Shown here piece after piece: positions 22,130-35,160 of a DNA stretch of 64,000 bases (positions are counted from its first letter, which is position 1; every line of letters starts with the position of its first letter). A model generated the notes under the pieces. That model saw only the letters and a list, made by a program, of their open reading frames with translations. It had not been told where the DNA came from and ran no database searches. The position numbers and the translations under genes are program-made. This stretch comes from Spirometra erinaceieuropaei (Eukaryota; Platyhelminthes; Cestoda; Diphyllobothriidea; Diphyllobothriidae), in the NCBI GenBank assembly GCA_902702965.1, contig CACRXP010000151.1, positions 888,213 to 952,212 on the forward strand, read 5' to 3'.

Positions 22130-23075
22130 CAACAGGGTTGACTTTCACGTCCGGCTCCTGTTATAATAAGGTAGTGTTGTGATATCTATTATCATGTTGC
22201 ATAATCCTATAATACTTCAGACTCGCCAGGATGTCGGTTTTTGAATGTACTTCTTTTCGACCTTATGTACAAACCGCACTCGGTAAAAATAACTACTTAA
22301 GTAGCATGCATCTCCACGTTTATTCTCGATGACCTTATAAATTCAAATGCATTTTATAAAAACCACGAACAAAAATATGCTTTCTTTCATTAGTGTGATA
22401 GAAAATCATGTCATATTTACATTTTATACTCGAAAAAGAGGTATAATTAAGTTTTAAAAAAGTTTCTAATTATGAGATTTTTGAGAGCTTGCGATATCTT
22501 TACACACAGTATCGTACCTTTCCGTTTACGAATGCTCCTCCTGAAATCTACAACCTAGTCTGCATCCATTGCAGAATTTAATGAAACTCATATGGTATCT
22601 TCTTAAAGGCATAGAAGAATGTGTGATTCTCCTTACACGGAAAGCATGTACCTTGTAGACTGAAATCGCTAAACGCCAATGCAATGGCTGATCAGACTTA
22701 AAATTATTTGGAAACTTTTTTCAGAACCAAAAGATACACTTTCTTCGGGTATGAAATGCGAAGGCGGTGCGATTATCTACCGAAAAAGTAGAAAGAAGTA
22801 TATTTTGTGCATGCTTTCTATAAAACACATTTGAATTTATAAGACCATCGAGAGTAGACGTGGGAAATGCATGCTACTTAAGTAGTCATTTTACCGAGTG
22901 CGGTTTGTGCAGAAGCTCGGAAAGAGGTGCAGTCAAAAGCTCACATCCCGGCTAGTCCGAAATATTATAGAATTGTGAATATAACTAAGCTCCCTTATTA
23001 ATCCTTCCTAGTCGAAAACACATTTCAGAATTTCGGCCACCATTTCATGGGGTCGGTCACTCACTGTACACTAAA
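22130..23075. repeat. Long palindromic (foldback) repeat, copy A
   Basis: Left arm (gcataatcctataata…aagtagcatgcatctcc, to about 22420) is the imperfect reverse complement of the right arm (from about 22790: cttataagaccatcgag…atgctacttaagtagtca…gtccgaaatattatag). The arms share aaccgcactcggta / taccgagtgcggttt. Same family as 34400–35160 and 43055–44040. Confidence 0.85.
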
Positions 23076-25290
23076 GGCACAACTCTGTAAAATGCACGTT
23101 TAGCCTGCGCAAGATTGCTGCCCAATTTTCTTTTCACCTTGCCCTCAGATGGTTAAAAGAAACTAGAAAGCCTACAGAAACGAAAAAGTAGATCTTTTTC
23201 TAAATGTGTCGATGCCAAGAGCTCATACATGGATCTGTACAACAATTGCAGTCTTAAAACCCTTTGGGTCAGGAGAATCTAAGATAATCTGACACTTTTA
23301 TTTAAAGTTAAACAACCGCGATATACTTAAAATGAATATACTATTAAATGCAAACAGCCCATAGAACGCTAGCATTGACAAATAAACCATGAGAATGCCA
23401 GCATGCAGAAAAACACAGCAATCTAATTCCCATTCACTAAGACATAACAATATGGAAGTCCCCTTGAAGTACTATTCGAAGAAGTCGGAACTTGGAAGAA
23501 TTTAAGATTAAAACTACAAAGTTTCTTACCTGAACACCTGAAATCGTTTAAATTGGAAATAAACAGAACAACCACATAAACGTACCATCACCGCATGCAC
23601 ATATTGTCGTTCTTCTTTCCTCTTTAGTTGCACATCGGGACCATTAGTATATCGGAACCCCTCAGAATCAAGTATTAGCGTAAGCTTGGGTAAAACAACG
23701 ACCAGTCCGTTTTATGAATGTAGTGTTATCAGAGGAACTTTGAAGGCTGTATTAAGAAAATATTTAATATCATTGAGAGATACGTGCTATTTTATGCTCC
23801 CTGTCCACAATCCATATCAATTTTCGCTAACTACCAGGTCTGATACCACAGTACCAACCGAGTCACATAAATGAATCGACGTGGTCTGATTTGGGCAACT
23901 GGGGGAAGCGTGGTACTCGATGCCCCTGTCCCTGTAGGGCGCATTACTATTCTACCTGTTCATGGGACGGTTATTTATAAGGCGATGGCTACTCTTTATA
24001 ATGACCAGTCGTAATTAAGCAAGTTAGGGAGTTAAACCACAGCGTCCAGTTCGGCGCAATTTGGTTTTATGAAATTTTTAAACATAATTATTAATGGAAA
24101 TACTGATAGCTCGACTTTGACTTCTCCTCAAAATTTTCTCCAAACCAATCATAATATTGAACTCAAATCTGCTATTAGTTTGCAGATTGATAACTCGTAA
24201 GTGCGGGAAAAGCCTAGGCTCAGTGATCCCTCGGGTCGTTGATGCCTGTTCTCAGACCAACAGTACGTCTTCTTCGTCCATGAACCTGCTTTCGCCGTGC
24301 TACGCTGCTGAACCTTTATCTTTCACATATGCGTGCTTTGTACCTAATTTATCCTCTTAGTTTAGCATGCGCACAAGTTTCCTAGTATACCAGCCTTAGT
24401 AACCTAGGCAGTTTCTTTCCCGGCCGCTAGTGTTTGCTCATTACTTAGGTTCATTACACAACGGATACCTTGGCAAATAACTACAATACCAGATGTGATT
24501 TATCACGGTCAACTACACCCTGACTCAAAAACAAGGTCAACTTTGTTCGGTTTCCCTAGCCAGGACAAAATACCCTGTGGTCAAGTATCACTCCATTCTA
24601 CCAACTCGTCCCCCTAGATCTACCTAAATCAAAACATTTGTCCTAATTCTGCGCTGTTCTATTTTTCGTTTTTGGTCGTTATTTCCATGTCTTCGAAATC
24701 ATTGTTTCGAGGCAAACAACTGTAGTTTTTTTGCTTAAAACAAATTTCTATTTCGCTCAATGCTGATATCGTAAGGAGGTGCGGCCTCATTTAGGCTCAC
24801 TTCTTAGGATGGAACCATGCGCTGGAGGGGAATATCTCCAGTGTTTAAAAGGCATGACACACAAGTGCGTGCAGTATGCTAAAGAAGCAACCCAAGTAAG
24901 CCACGAAAACTAGAACTATTTTGGAATATTTGACAATGATTTTTATGCAGTATTGCAACTTACTAGAACGATATTAAGGTTGTTTGATGTATTTGTGTCT
25001 AGTATTTTTGAAATCCTATGTTATTGATGGTGCATTATTTTAGTACGCCCCATACGACTATAAAACACTTATTTGCGGCCCTTACGTCAGACGCAAAGGT
25101 TTCATATGCAATCCTGGCATAACTTTATGTGAGAATAAGCTTCCCACATCGTTAAAATTATTTCTTCGATGATTGGAAATTGAGGTTTTCATTCATGTCA
25201 AAAGTAAACGGAAAAGTGCAGTAAATATGACAAAAATGGGAGATAGGCTATCGTTTCCGCTATCACTGGATAACTGAAAACATTCAGTGC
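23076..25290. other. No gene or repeat recognised
   Basis: About 2.2 kb of AT-rich sequence with only short open frames on both strands. I see no domain, splice-supported exon or repeat family. Confidence 0.4.
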
Positions 25291-26299
25291 TTGTCAGTCA
25301 GATGCCTGCAGGAGCCGGTATCGAAAGCTGATAACAGTACGAAAAGTAGCATCCTTCAGCTTCAAAATTTGATGACCCATGAAAAATTGAACAAATCTTA
25401 AAATACATTCTTGATAATAAAACGGCGCTTACGCGAGATAACATCTCTGACTGGCGCGCAATATGATCAAAAGCCAACTGACATATGGTAGCATGATGCG
25501 TTTCGTTGAACGTCTTTCCAGTAACACAGGCAAACATCACGTGTAGAATAATGCATATCTGAGTCGTGGGACAAGTCTCTTTCAACCTTTGATGCATTTA
25601 TGACAAACAATATTCTTTGGAAAGGTTAAATAGGGAAGCCTTTTATACATTTCTTTTTGTTAACTGTGTCTTCTACTCCTATAGTAGATTGAGGCATTCC
25701 TTGAGCTAATAAAATTGTCAATTATGCGAATCCTTCGGCCGCTTGGAGTATTGATTGTGTCGCCCGAGCCCCGCAGGTTTTAAAATGGCGCGTTGGAAGT
25801 ATGCAACGGGATCATTATTCGAAACATTTTGTGTGTACTAATAAGCCTCATCATACGAACAGGGAGGGGCCTAGGAACTAACCATGGAGTAAATGTGTAA
25901 TATGTAGCCTGCAAATGAAGAAATTCCCTTAGAACTCAGAAAGTTATGAACACTTTAAAAATGAAAGAAGCCCCTCCTTCAAACAAACGTTTTAAGAAGA
26001 TACATGTGACTGCAGACTGAGCACAGACAGTAAATTTTTGGGATTGTTTTCACGCATTAACGTAATTCATGGGATCAGCGAAAAATAAACATATAAGCAT
26101 ATGTGAACTAACATGGAATCGCTCCAAACCACCGGCTGTTCCACACATTCCGTCTCTCTTCGGAAATAATATTCAGAAGTATTGGGAAAAACCACATAAG
26201 TTTCGATACATACGAACTTCGAGTGAGACCATTGCAAGGAGACAAGTTGGACACTGTCAACTTCAGTAAAGTGCGCACATAATGGTAACGCCCGCAAAT
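25291..26299. other. 3' flank of the unidentified minus-strand gene
   Basis: Contains a minus-strand ATG frame (25597 down to 25298) discussed under findings. No other coding signal and no clear polyA signal for the gene ending at 26300. Confidence 0.35.
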
Positions 26300-26871
26300 C
26301 TAATAATTACTTAATTTTTCACGTAAATTTTCTTCTATTACTTTTAGTCCAGTGTCACTTAAAAGCCCAGACACTTGACCCATGCTTCTTACTTGTGAAA
26401 TATAAAAGAGATAAGTGCGATATAGCGGCTGACAGCGGTCAGGCAGAGTGTGGTGGTTGAAGTGTTGCATAATTTCTAGAACACCGCAATTGTTTATTGA
26501 ACAGGTATCCACCAGAAGAGTCCTGCAGTCATCGGCAAAAAGGCCAAAATCAGTAAAGGGACGATTATGAAAAATTATCAAAGAGCTAGAGAAATCTAAT
26601 TTGCCCAATGAAATCGCAAGTTTACGAACCATTTTGTCGGTTTCAGAGGAGAAATTAGTGTCATATATATTATTTGAGGTATAAGGACCAGGAAAGCACA
26701 GCCATAATGACCAAATTTCATTACCAAAAATAGAGAATTCTGCCTGGGATATAGTTAGTGAGGATTTTTCGGCCCCCGGTAAAGTTTCGTAGGTTGGTAA
26801 GACATCTTTCTCTGGAGAAATCCATTCAGCGAATTGTGGCTCTGAAGGGCTCAAAAAGCCTTTGATAACGC
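26300..26871 (-). CDS. Terminal exon of an unidentified gene
   Basis: A minus-strand open frame of about 190 codons with normal amino-acid composition, ending LREKLSNY and a TAG stop. There is no ATG near its start; instead a pyrimidine-rich acceptor (ggtttttttgtacgagcggcataag) precedes 26871, so I read it as a last exon. Features: SPSEPQFAEWISPEKDVLPT near the start, then GNEIWSLWLCFPGPY, ISLGKLDFSSSLIIFHNRPF, DDCRTLLVDTCSIN and a leucine-rich C-terminus (SQVRSMGQVSGLLSDTGLK). No transmembrane span. I do not recognise the family. Upstream exons should lie to the right of 26871; none was placed. Confidence 0.5.
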
Positions 26872-27314
26872 CTTATGCCGCTCGTACAAAAAAACCCTCA
26901 TGAGCATACACAAGCATGAGGACATTCAGAGGATAAATGTCAGTTATAAAAGGGTCTAGTTTAGATCTTTCAAACTGAGGTCAGGAGATTATAGTTGTTC
27001 GCTAAATTTAATTGCTTATAATACTCTCACTTGCGCACTAAAGAGATTGTTCTGGGAAAAAATAAAAGCTACTGTTTGCAAAAATTCTTTAAGTTAGGAA
27101 GAAACAGAACCATGTTATCAACATGCAGGATATCTAGACTTTTGAGAACGCAACGGAAAGTGATCGGGAATAAAATAAAGAGGAGTAAAATGTCTGAGCA
27201 GATGACTCAGACATTTCTCTGTACTAACGGAGTCCTAACTAACTAACACGCCTAAACATCTGCAGCATTACTTTGACTGCAGAAGAAAATAATTAGTGAC
27301 TGAAAATTTAAAAA

Positions 27315-27506
27315 ATGAATTATTTGTTTCATTGATGTTTTGGCAGTGTTTGAATAAATGTGATTAAACTCGCGTCGTCCGGCGGGGCCTCGTAGCTCAG
27401 GTGGTTAGAGCGTTGGCTGCGCTAAAGCCTTCCTCTTACTGCGTGGGTTCGAATCCCACCGAGGAGCCGAGTTTTTCACAATTGGGTCAATATGAATTAT
27501 TTGTTT
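27315..27506 (+). mobile_element. tRNA-derived SINE, copy 2, with target site duplication
   Basis: Body 27330–27491 flanked by a 15-bp direct repeat ATGAATTATTTGTTT at 27315–27329 and 27492–27506. tRNA-like head about 27384–27469 with A-box-like GTAGCTCAGGTGGTTAGAGC and B-box stem GTGGGTTCGAATCCCAC, tail ending gggtcaatatga as in copy 1. The perfect duplication marks this as the youngest SINE in the window. Confidence 0.88.
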
Positions 27507-30500
27507 AGCACAGGAAGGAAAGTCTTGGTATTTTGAAGATATTCATGTATGCGTGAAACCAAACAGCATGCGATGGACGAAAGTCATTTTTAATTATTTG
27601 AAACTCCGTCATTTTCAAAGGATTGGATTTAATACAAATACTCAAATCAGTAATTTCGCGTGACAGGCAAAACGACAGCCAGGGGAGACCTCCATCTACC
27701 ACGCGACGATGTTTACAGAGTGACCCGACAGGTTTTAACTGTAGAGAAGGCCGCTGGTTGGAATACGCCTTCACTGGCACCCTTTCCTGCGTGTTATAGT
27801 TCACAGAAAGGTCAACGTTTTAATTTTCAAGAAGTCAACATAAATACTTTTCGAATAATTCATATTCGTAATTTTCTAGCTTGAAAATGAGAGAACTTCA
27901 AATGATACAAAAACACAAAATAATTTTGAAAACCGTTTTTATATAACCACCTATTTCATATGTCGCAAACACCTTCCTTCACCCGATTTTTCTAAGAGGC
28001 TAATCATTTCTGCTTTTTAGCTACTTCGATTTGTGTTCTACAAAATCAGAAAGCAAAAATTCCTTTTACGTTTACTTGTCCAGTTTCGTACCACCTAACC
28101 GGCTGACATCGACGCTTCCATGGACACAGAAAATGCAAAGACGACTTCAAAAAGTTTTCCAGGAGTATATCCTCTTTTTAGTCTACATAAGGTTTACTGG
28201 CAGCCGTATGATTGAAATCAGGACGCGTATCGCAACCGGTGGCGACACTCAACAACATTTAAACAGTATTGAATGATCGAGATATGGGTACGATAGGGCT
28301 TTTTTACAGCTTCACCGTTCCATTGTTTTAGGCCCAGAGGTCATTATCGATCTAGGACACAGTAGAAAAATGAGAGATTTCTTGGGCGTTGTACTCTGTG
28401 CGTCCGTGATAGTAATGGTGAATCTGCTCAAAACCATCCTTTGTGTCATTATTCAGTTAGAAGAATAGCGTCAGATAAGGCCGACCATGACAGCTGAGAT
28501 CCTACAGCTTACCTATAATCCATGAATATTAGTCCCTCACTATATCGCGCTTCGACCTTCGCGGACTCACTTTATAGCGGATTATATGTGCAAGCATATC
28601 TAGACATATATCGCGAATTTTTTTGCTGGTTCGCGAATGTCTACAGACAGTGGGCCTTATTGTTTTAGTACATGCTTCCATAGTTGATTGGCTCAGTTGA
28701 TGTCATACACGCGACGTTATCAACTATATTTTTGTTCAAATATGTACAAATATGTATGTATTACTGCAATGTGTTCAAAGCTGCATTACGCAGTAAATTA
28801 AAACCCTGAATAAGATTTGATACGTATGTCTGTGCGTAGGATATAAACGGCATGTTTGAATACATAATTTTAACAGTTATTACCTAATATTAAAGGGAAT
28901 ATAAAGGGTTTATATTATCAACGTTTGTAAGAAATGTTTATACTAATGTGGGGGGAGAGGTTTATCATGATTAAAATATATAAAATAGACGCAAAACATA
29001 TAGATTTTACATCGCGGGTCTTAACCTTCCGCGGAGAGTTCTAGAACGCAGCTCCAGCGGTGGAGGAGAGATCATTGTATTTTATGTCCTCCTTCAGCTC
29101 ACTTTTGCCCTGGGAGGCCATTTTATCGGCAGAGCAGTCTAGTAGACGAGATGAAACTAAAGTTAAATGCGGGATGCGGTGAGTAACAGACATTCTAGTT
29201 TACTGGCCTGAAAGTCGTTTGCAGACCTTCGATGGCACACTCTTCAAGAAAATCGAACCATCTAAGCTCAACTCTCACATCAATCCAACCAGAGTTGGCG
29301 CGGAGTCATATCCACCGGTGCACTGACGACATGTGCGACAAAGTACCGAAATTACTTAAGAACGGGCATATAATTAAATCATTTTCCCCTTCCCAATTAT
29401 TCCCTTCCACTTTCCCTAGCGAAATATGTAAGAAGATCAATGAAACATCCAAGGTTTCCGAAGTGAATTCACAGATGTTACTTTACTACTTTTCATTTTG
29501 GTGCTAGAACACTGTGACACTTTCTTCGTAAGCGAAAGGAGAATCCTTCGAAAGACTATCACTACCTATTCAACAGAATCTTGCCCGCAATACAGTCCAT
29601 GGGACAGGAGTATTAAGGATGGCAGTCGTCCTTTCGTGACAAATACGTATTTCGTAAATTAAACAGCGACTTCCGTACAGGATTTTACCAAATGTCTACA
29701 TATACAACTCCCATCCGAAGCTATCGCGGCAACCACTCAGTGGTGCGCAAGTGCAGCTGTGCTAGGACTCACCGGTATGGTGGAAAAGCTCTGCGACTTC
29801 CCAAGGGGATAAACTGCGTCTGCGTGAGCAGTTTGCAATGAACAGCTATTTACGAAACCTCATCAACTGTAACATCCGTGCGTGCGCAGAAGATAGGGAC
29901 GGAAGGGAACCGACAGTGTTGCGGCACTTTCTGCTTACTGTTGCACATCTCATTGCATTTATGGCGCCGCGCCAACGATGGTTATAAGGATGTGAAGGGT
30001 GTGGTTGCATGGATCGATGTCATTGTTTGATCTTTTTGAAGAGTGTATCATCGAAGGTCTGTAAACAACTGTTAGGTCAGTAAACTAGGGTGTGTATCGG
30101 CCACTGCCCTCGCAGCCAAATTCAGTTTTCGGGTCACTCACTAGACTGCACTGTCAATAAAATTGCCTTCCAGAGCAAAATGGGCTGAAGGGAAGCATGA
30201 AATGAAAGGCAGCGTTGTAGTACATCTGCCATATATAGGAGGTGTGTTTGAAGAGACGAATCATATTGCCGAAGGTTAGAAAGGTCATAGTTCATGCGCC
30301 AAAAGGGTAGTATGTGTAAACGAATGGATGACAGAGACCAGTTAGACGCGTTTGCCTCTGCAAGTGTACAAGCTAAACAAGCTGAGCACCCTTTTACGCT
30401 ACGCAAACATTAATGGGCATTTCGGAGGGTTAACTCGCTGTCTAAAGTCACTGTTCGCAGTTTGGTTTCAGACCATTGGCACGCTGATGATAATGCAGGC

Positions 30501-30600
30501 CCGTTTCTGTGGGCGCCGGGAACTGCCGGTGGCTGGATATCTAGATTGAACACAACAGCTTGCTTACTGTAAATCCTGATTTACCCATTCACTTCCAGCT
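27507..30600. other. No gene recognised
   Basis: About 3.1 kb. A 99-codon minus-strand frame at 27505–27804 looks coding in composition but has no donor and matches nothing. 28500–29030 is AT-rich. Remaining frames are short. Confidence 0.4.
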
Positions 30601-30619
30601 GCGGCTATTTCGTCCTCAG

Positions 30620-32470
30620 TCCTGGATGTACGCGAATGTTGTGCGGAGAGGAAATAAATCCGCAATGTTTTTCCCTAACATCATTGTCTTTGTTGATAGT
30701 TTTACCACAGCAGTCTGAAGGCGAACGAATACGACGGTTGATTCGCCGGTTAACTCCTTATATATGCACATATGGGTCGTGTTTACAGCTTCAGAGGCAC
30801 ATGCCTTTCGGCGATATTTTTGAGGCGACAAAGCTAAAGACACTCTCTCCTTGGATGCTGCTAAGTTTTATCAGAAATGTCTTCCAGACATCTCAACGGA
30901 GGGCTAACGAGAAAACGCTTCTCCAGATTGTAAACTTCGGCAGCCATCGGAGAATTTCACGTTTCTTCGAAAAACAAGCGCTTCATGTCACCGTAAGGAC
31001 TAAAATTTGTGGTACGACGATACCCAGAATGTGCGGTCTTCCCAAAATCCACAAACACGGGCTACCACTACGCCCAATCTTGGATATGAGAAATCCAGCC
31101 TATCGCGCAATAGCAAAATGGCTGGCAGAAAAGCCAAAACCGCTTTGAAGTTGTCTGTATCCGTAAATTTTGAAAAACACCTTTAAGTTTGTTGAGGTCA
31201 TCAAGAACATTAACGTTGGTGGACGGACAATGCTCTTGTTAGATGCATTATCACTGCTCACCAACATACCCGCAGTAGAGACATCATACTACCTGGGCGA
31301 CTTCACTAGGCATGAAAGTGCAGAACCTAAAAGAACTAGTTACGCGATGCACACAGAATGCCCAGTTCCTCGACAACGGCCAGCTGTACAGGTAAATAGA
31401 CGGTGTGGCAGTGGGTTCAACGCGTGGAACGTTTCGCGCGAATTTTTTCATGGGCAAGGTCAAGCAAACGAGTCTCAACGATATCATTAATGACCTTGAC
31501 TTCCACTGTCAATATATTTTGCCTGACGAGTCATGCCACCGACATCAATAGCCTACTTCAGAAGTTTAACGGGGCGAACCCCTTTCTGATGTTTGCCACA
31601 GAGACTGAGGCGAATAACGAAATAGCGTCCCTCGATGCCTTTCTGCACGGACAAGAGGATGAGTCTATCCAATGCAAGATATTCAGGAAAAAAACCTGGA
31701 CGGGACAATACGTCAATTTTCACAGTTTTACTCCCCCAAATCTAAAACGAAATTCAGTCAAGAAACTGGCGGCTAGAGTGCGACGCATCTGCTCTCCTGA
31801 AACTGTTGAAGCAGAACTCCATCAGCTGCGAAACACGCTACGTGAAAACAACTATCCAGAGAGATACATCCTCCGGAATATTAGAGAGCATGCCGCAAAA
31901 CCTGCCGTTGCAACTGCAGAGGAGAAAGACTTATTTCCAAGACTGCCTTTTCCAGGAGACGCAGGAAGCGAATTAGTGAGTTGAACTCTTAGGACAGCTC
32001 TCGCGAGTGCCTTCCCCGCGGCGAACTTACGCGTATTCTTCGCAAACGCTCCCCTACTACGGTTGGGGGGTAAAGACCGACTGTCGATAAAGGCCACATC
32101 TATGTGTATTTATTCATTTACCTGTTCTTGTGGAGCGGGTTATATTGGAAAAGAGGGTACGCGAACACATGCCTGCCTGGCAAAGTAGAGGGAAAGATCG
32201 ATCGATTTCAAGTTCAATTATCGCGCATCTAATCGATACGAATCACCAAGCTGACGCCAAAGAGGCCTTTAAAGTTATCTACCAGGAGGCGGCACACCAC
32301 TCAAAGGGCCTGCGTAAACGGGTGCTAGCCGCTGTAGCCATTCGATTGGCGAACCCAAGCGCTCTGTTGTCAGAAGACGTTGCACATGCAGTCTGCCTCT
32401 CCTGGTCGGCTCTAGGTGGTGATCGCACGCCGTCCCGACGCCCTGAGAGCAGTCAAACGCACTTACAACG
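30620..32470 (+). pseudogene. Penelope-like element: RT plus GIY-YIG endonuclease, degraded
   Basis: Plus strand, several frames. 30840–31140: N-terminal RT part ending PRMCGLPKIHKHGLPLRPIL, a Penelope-like element hallmark. 31170–31400: FKFVEVIKNINVGGRTML. 31480–31980: after FHCQYI the catalytic YVDD is deleted; then DINSLLQKFNGANPF, FRKKTWTGQYVNFHSFTPPN, ARRICSPETVE-like and NNYPERYILRNIREH. 32105–32430: GIY-YIG endonuclease, with CSCGAGYIG in one frame and VREHMPAWQSRGKDRSISSS, IIAHLIDTNHQADAKEAFKV in another. Penelope elements pair an RT of telomerase affinity with this endonuclease. Frameshifts, stops and loss of the active site make it dead. Confidence 0.92.
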
Positions 32471-33007
32471 CTGACAATCTAACCGGAACCCCTCCCCTTC
32501 CTTCCATCCCACCCGAACTCTACCGTCCTCAACACGCTGATTCCGTCATGCGGGCGGCGTGGGAACATGGAATCTGACTAACCATGTCCTTGTGACACAT
32601 TTATATCCTGTCTATAATTAAAAGATCATTGCCCATGTAAATGTATTGGCCTGATGATAAGTTGCTGAGAACATTTGTTTGTCAACAGACTTTTCAATAA
32701 ACGTTTTGCAAAAAGTACGCGCCAAACCATACCCAAACCCCACCAGGAGCCAAGTTGCGACGTACTAAATGTACTACACAAGAACCCAAACACAGATAGT
32801 AGCGGATACTTGATTTCTTGGTCAGATGTGGTATGTAGTCCCGCCTGAAGTAAACAAACCCCAGTCACCTGTCCTACGGAACCGGTGGTAATAGGGGTTT
32901 TCACAGATGGGGCCGGGGAACGCATAGGCGACGAGGTCAAGTGATTGTAGGCAAAAGAAAAGCTATTGGGAATGCGCGGTTGTGTTTTGAGTGTTTGAGG
33001 AATAGTT
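32471..33007. other. Spacer between Penelope remnant and telomere-like array
   Basis: No gene seen. The minus-strand frame at 32626–33051 runs through the CCCTAA-like repeat and is a composition artefact. Confidence 0.45.
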
Positions 33008-33090
33008 GCCCTAACCCCTAATCCTAACCCCTGACCATAACCCCTAACCATAATGTCGAGCCCTAACCCTAACCCCTAACCCAAACCCCA
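33008..33090 (+). repeat. Degenerate telomere-like (CCCTAA)n array
   Basis: Reads as variants of CCCTAACCC: ccctaacccctaatcctaac, ataacccctaacc, then ccctaaccctaacccctaac. The perfect hexamer repeat occurs only in short runs. TTAGGG is the flatworm telomere unit. Confidence 0.85.
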
Positions 33091-34395
33091 ACTGTATTGC
33101 GTTAATCAGGTGGGGCTACATAACCATATCTTACCAATTTTTTACTTCTAAGGAGCCGATGCGCCTGCCAAGGTTTACCAACAGCGGAAGTGTTTAAATA
33201 CCAGCACAGCTATGAGGAGATGGAATTGCCAACTGAAGTCATATTCATGCAGGTTCCGTTCCACAAACATGCTTCTTTGGTTTGCCTACGTTTGCGATTC
33301 ATAGTAGTTACTGGTATGTTACGAATGCTAAAGTTTCCTTTTCTTGCCTGTGGTATGTCTTTTTTCAACGTCCCGGGCATTGCATTTGGAGAGGCAATGA
33401 CAAGACATTCCGGAGTGTGGCCCACATTTATCAACAGAGTAAAATAAAGAAGCTAACTTCGCAATCAAAATCGAGGGTTTCACTTAACTTCGGACTGTGT
33501 GAAACATGAAACTCATCTGTGTCTATTTAAAAAAATACAGACTCACGCCGCACCCATCCAGATGGTGAGAATTCTGAACCAACGCCGAGCTTACGGCCTT
33601 GGGCTAGAGCTCGTGACACCGTGCCCAGCACGCAGCAGCTGGCACTCGTGCACACAGGTGTGAAATTGTAGTCTGCGTGCCAAGGTGGCGCAGCTTCATG
33701 CGTTAAAGGGCGTCAACGGAGGCTGGGCCGTTTCCCTAGTAGAGATGTTAGCACAAATGCCGCAGTAGAATGAGCGGTTCACGTCAGTCGTGTGCCTATT
33801 GGTTGCCGGAGAGCACACCACCACCAGAGTGACAGACGTGAGAATTCAGTGCCGACAATCAGTCGTAAAGAGACTGCCAAGCAGAAAGTACGATAGACCG
33901 TGCGTTAACATTGTGCGACGCGGTGGAATGGTATGGAGAAAATTGAAGCCTCTTGGGTCGGCAAACAACGTCCTCCCTGCAGCCACTGCCGCAACGGCTG
34001 CTAGCGATCTGACATTCCCAGTCATCAAGTCTGGACCTCTGTACTGGGCTCGAGATAAGCAGGGGGTAAGCAATCTATCCGTTCTATTTGGCGAAAGGTT
34101 TATTCAAGATGAGGGATTTTTATAATGCTACGTGTCAGTTTGCAAATTCTCATAGTCATTTTTTTAAGAAACGCACCATCAAGACACTTTTGTTCATATC
34201 GTTGACACTCTGTACCTTTCCTTAAATGACCATTTCCAAGACCATGAAGGTTAGAGTTTAAGAAGAAACAGTTGGGGCTTTGTTTCCAGAAGTAACTATA
34301 CAGAAGAATTCTTTAGGGAAAAACAGCTGTTAGCAGCTTAGAACGATGGAGCATTGTATTACCAAATCATGTTAAATATATGTAGAGTCCGTGGC
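33091..34395. other. No gene recognised
   Basis: Open frames of 75–111 codons (33190–33447, 33790–34125) have no recognisable domain or splice context. Confidence 0.4.
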
Positions 34396-34399
34396 CGAT

Positions 34400-35160
34400 C
34401 TCAGGAGATGTCAGTCGAAATTCTGAAGTTCGTTTTCGATTAGAATGGATTACTTAAGTAGGGTTGAAATATTGACTCCTGTGACGTAATCTCGTAATTT
34501 TTCAGACTCGATAAGGTCTTGGTTTTTGAATGCGCCCCTTTTCGACCGCCTGCAAATCTGCACTCGCTAAAAACGGCCGCTTTAGTGATGTACACATTCT
34601 CCACCGGATTTCAATGTCCTTGCAAATTCAAATATATTTTGCAGAAAATCTCCACTAAAGTATTAATTCTTGTGTGCATTTTATAGTAAATCATGTCTTT
34701 TTCAAAGTATTACTTGAAGAAAGGGTATCTTTTTGCTTTTAAAAAACTTTTGTATTCACGAATAGTTCTGACCTCGAATTGCGGTTACATTATTGCTAAG
34801 GTTTTTCAGCCTACAAGCTGCATTATTTTTGTGTAACGAAAAGCGTATATTCCTGTAGGAAATTAAGGAAATACCGTATGGGGCGCATAAAATGTTTCAA
34901 CGGACGTGAGCTATGCTACAGACTTAATGAGTAGCATCATTAAACAGCCAGATACGACGCTATTCGAATGGACATTGCACAGTCTTAAGACATTTCTTAT
35001 TTAGGAACCATTTTGAGGCCGAAAGATGCCCTTTCTTCAAGTATAAAATTAGGAGAAGACGTAATTCGCTTTCAAATGAGTACAAGAAAGAGGATTTTAT
35101 GCATGTTTTCTGCAGAATATTTTTCAACTTATAAGGACTTCAAAAATTGATAGAGAAAAT
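34400..35160. repeat. Long palindromic (foldback) repeat, copy B, right arm truncated
   Basis: Left arm matches copies A and C (agactcgataaggtcttggtt, ttttgaatgcgcccc, gcactcgctaaaaac, ttgcaaattcaaatatattt). The right arm matches inwardly (tttctgcagaatatttttca, cttataaggacttcaaaaat) but breaks off near 35160 before the outer arm. More diverged than copies A and C. Confidence 0.75.

Noticed and set aside
27505..27804. 99-codon minus-strand frame as an upstream exon of the 26300–26871 gene
   Set aside because: No usable donor before its stop, and it begins at the SINE target duplication.
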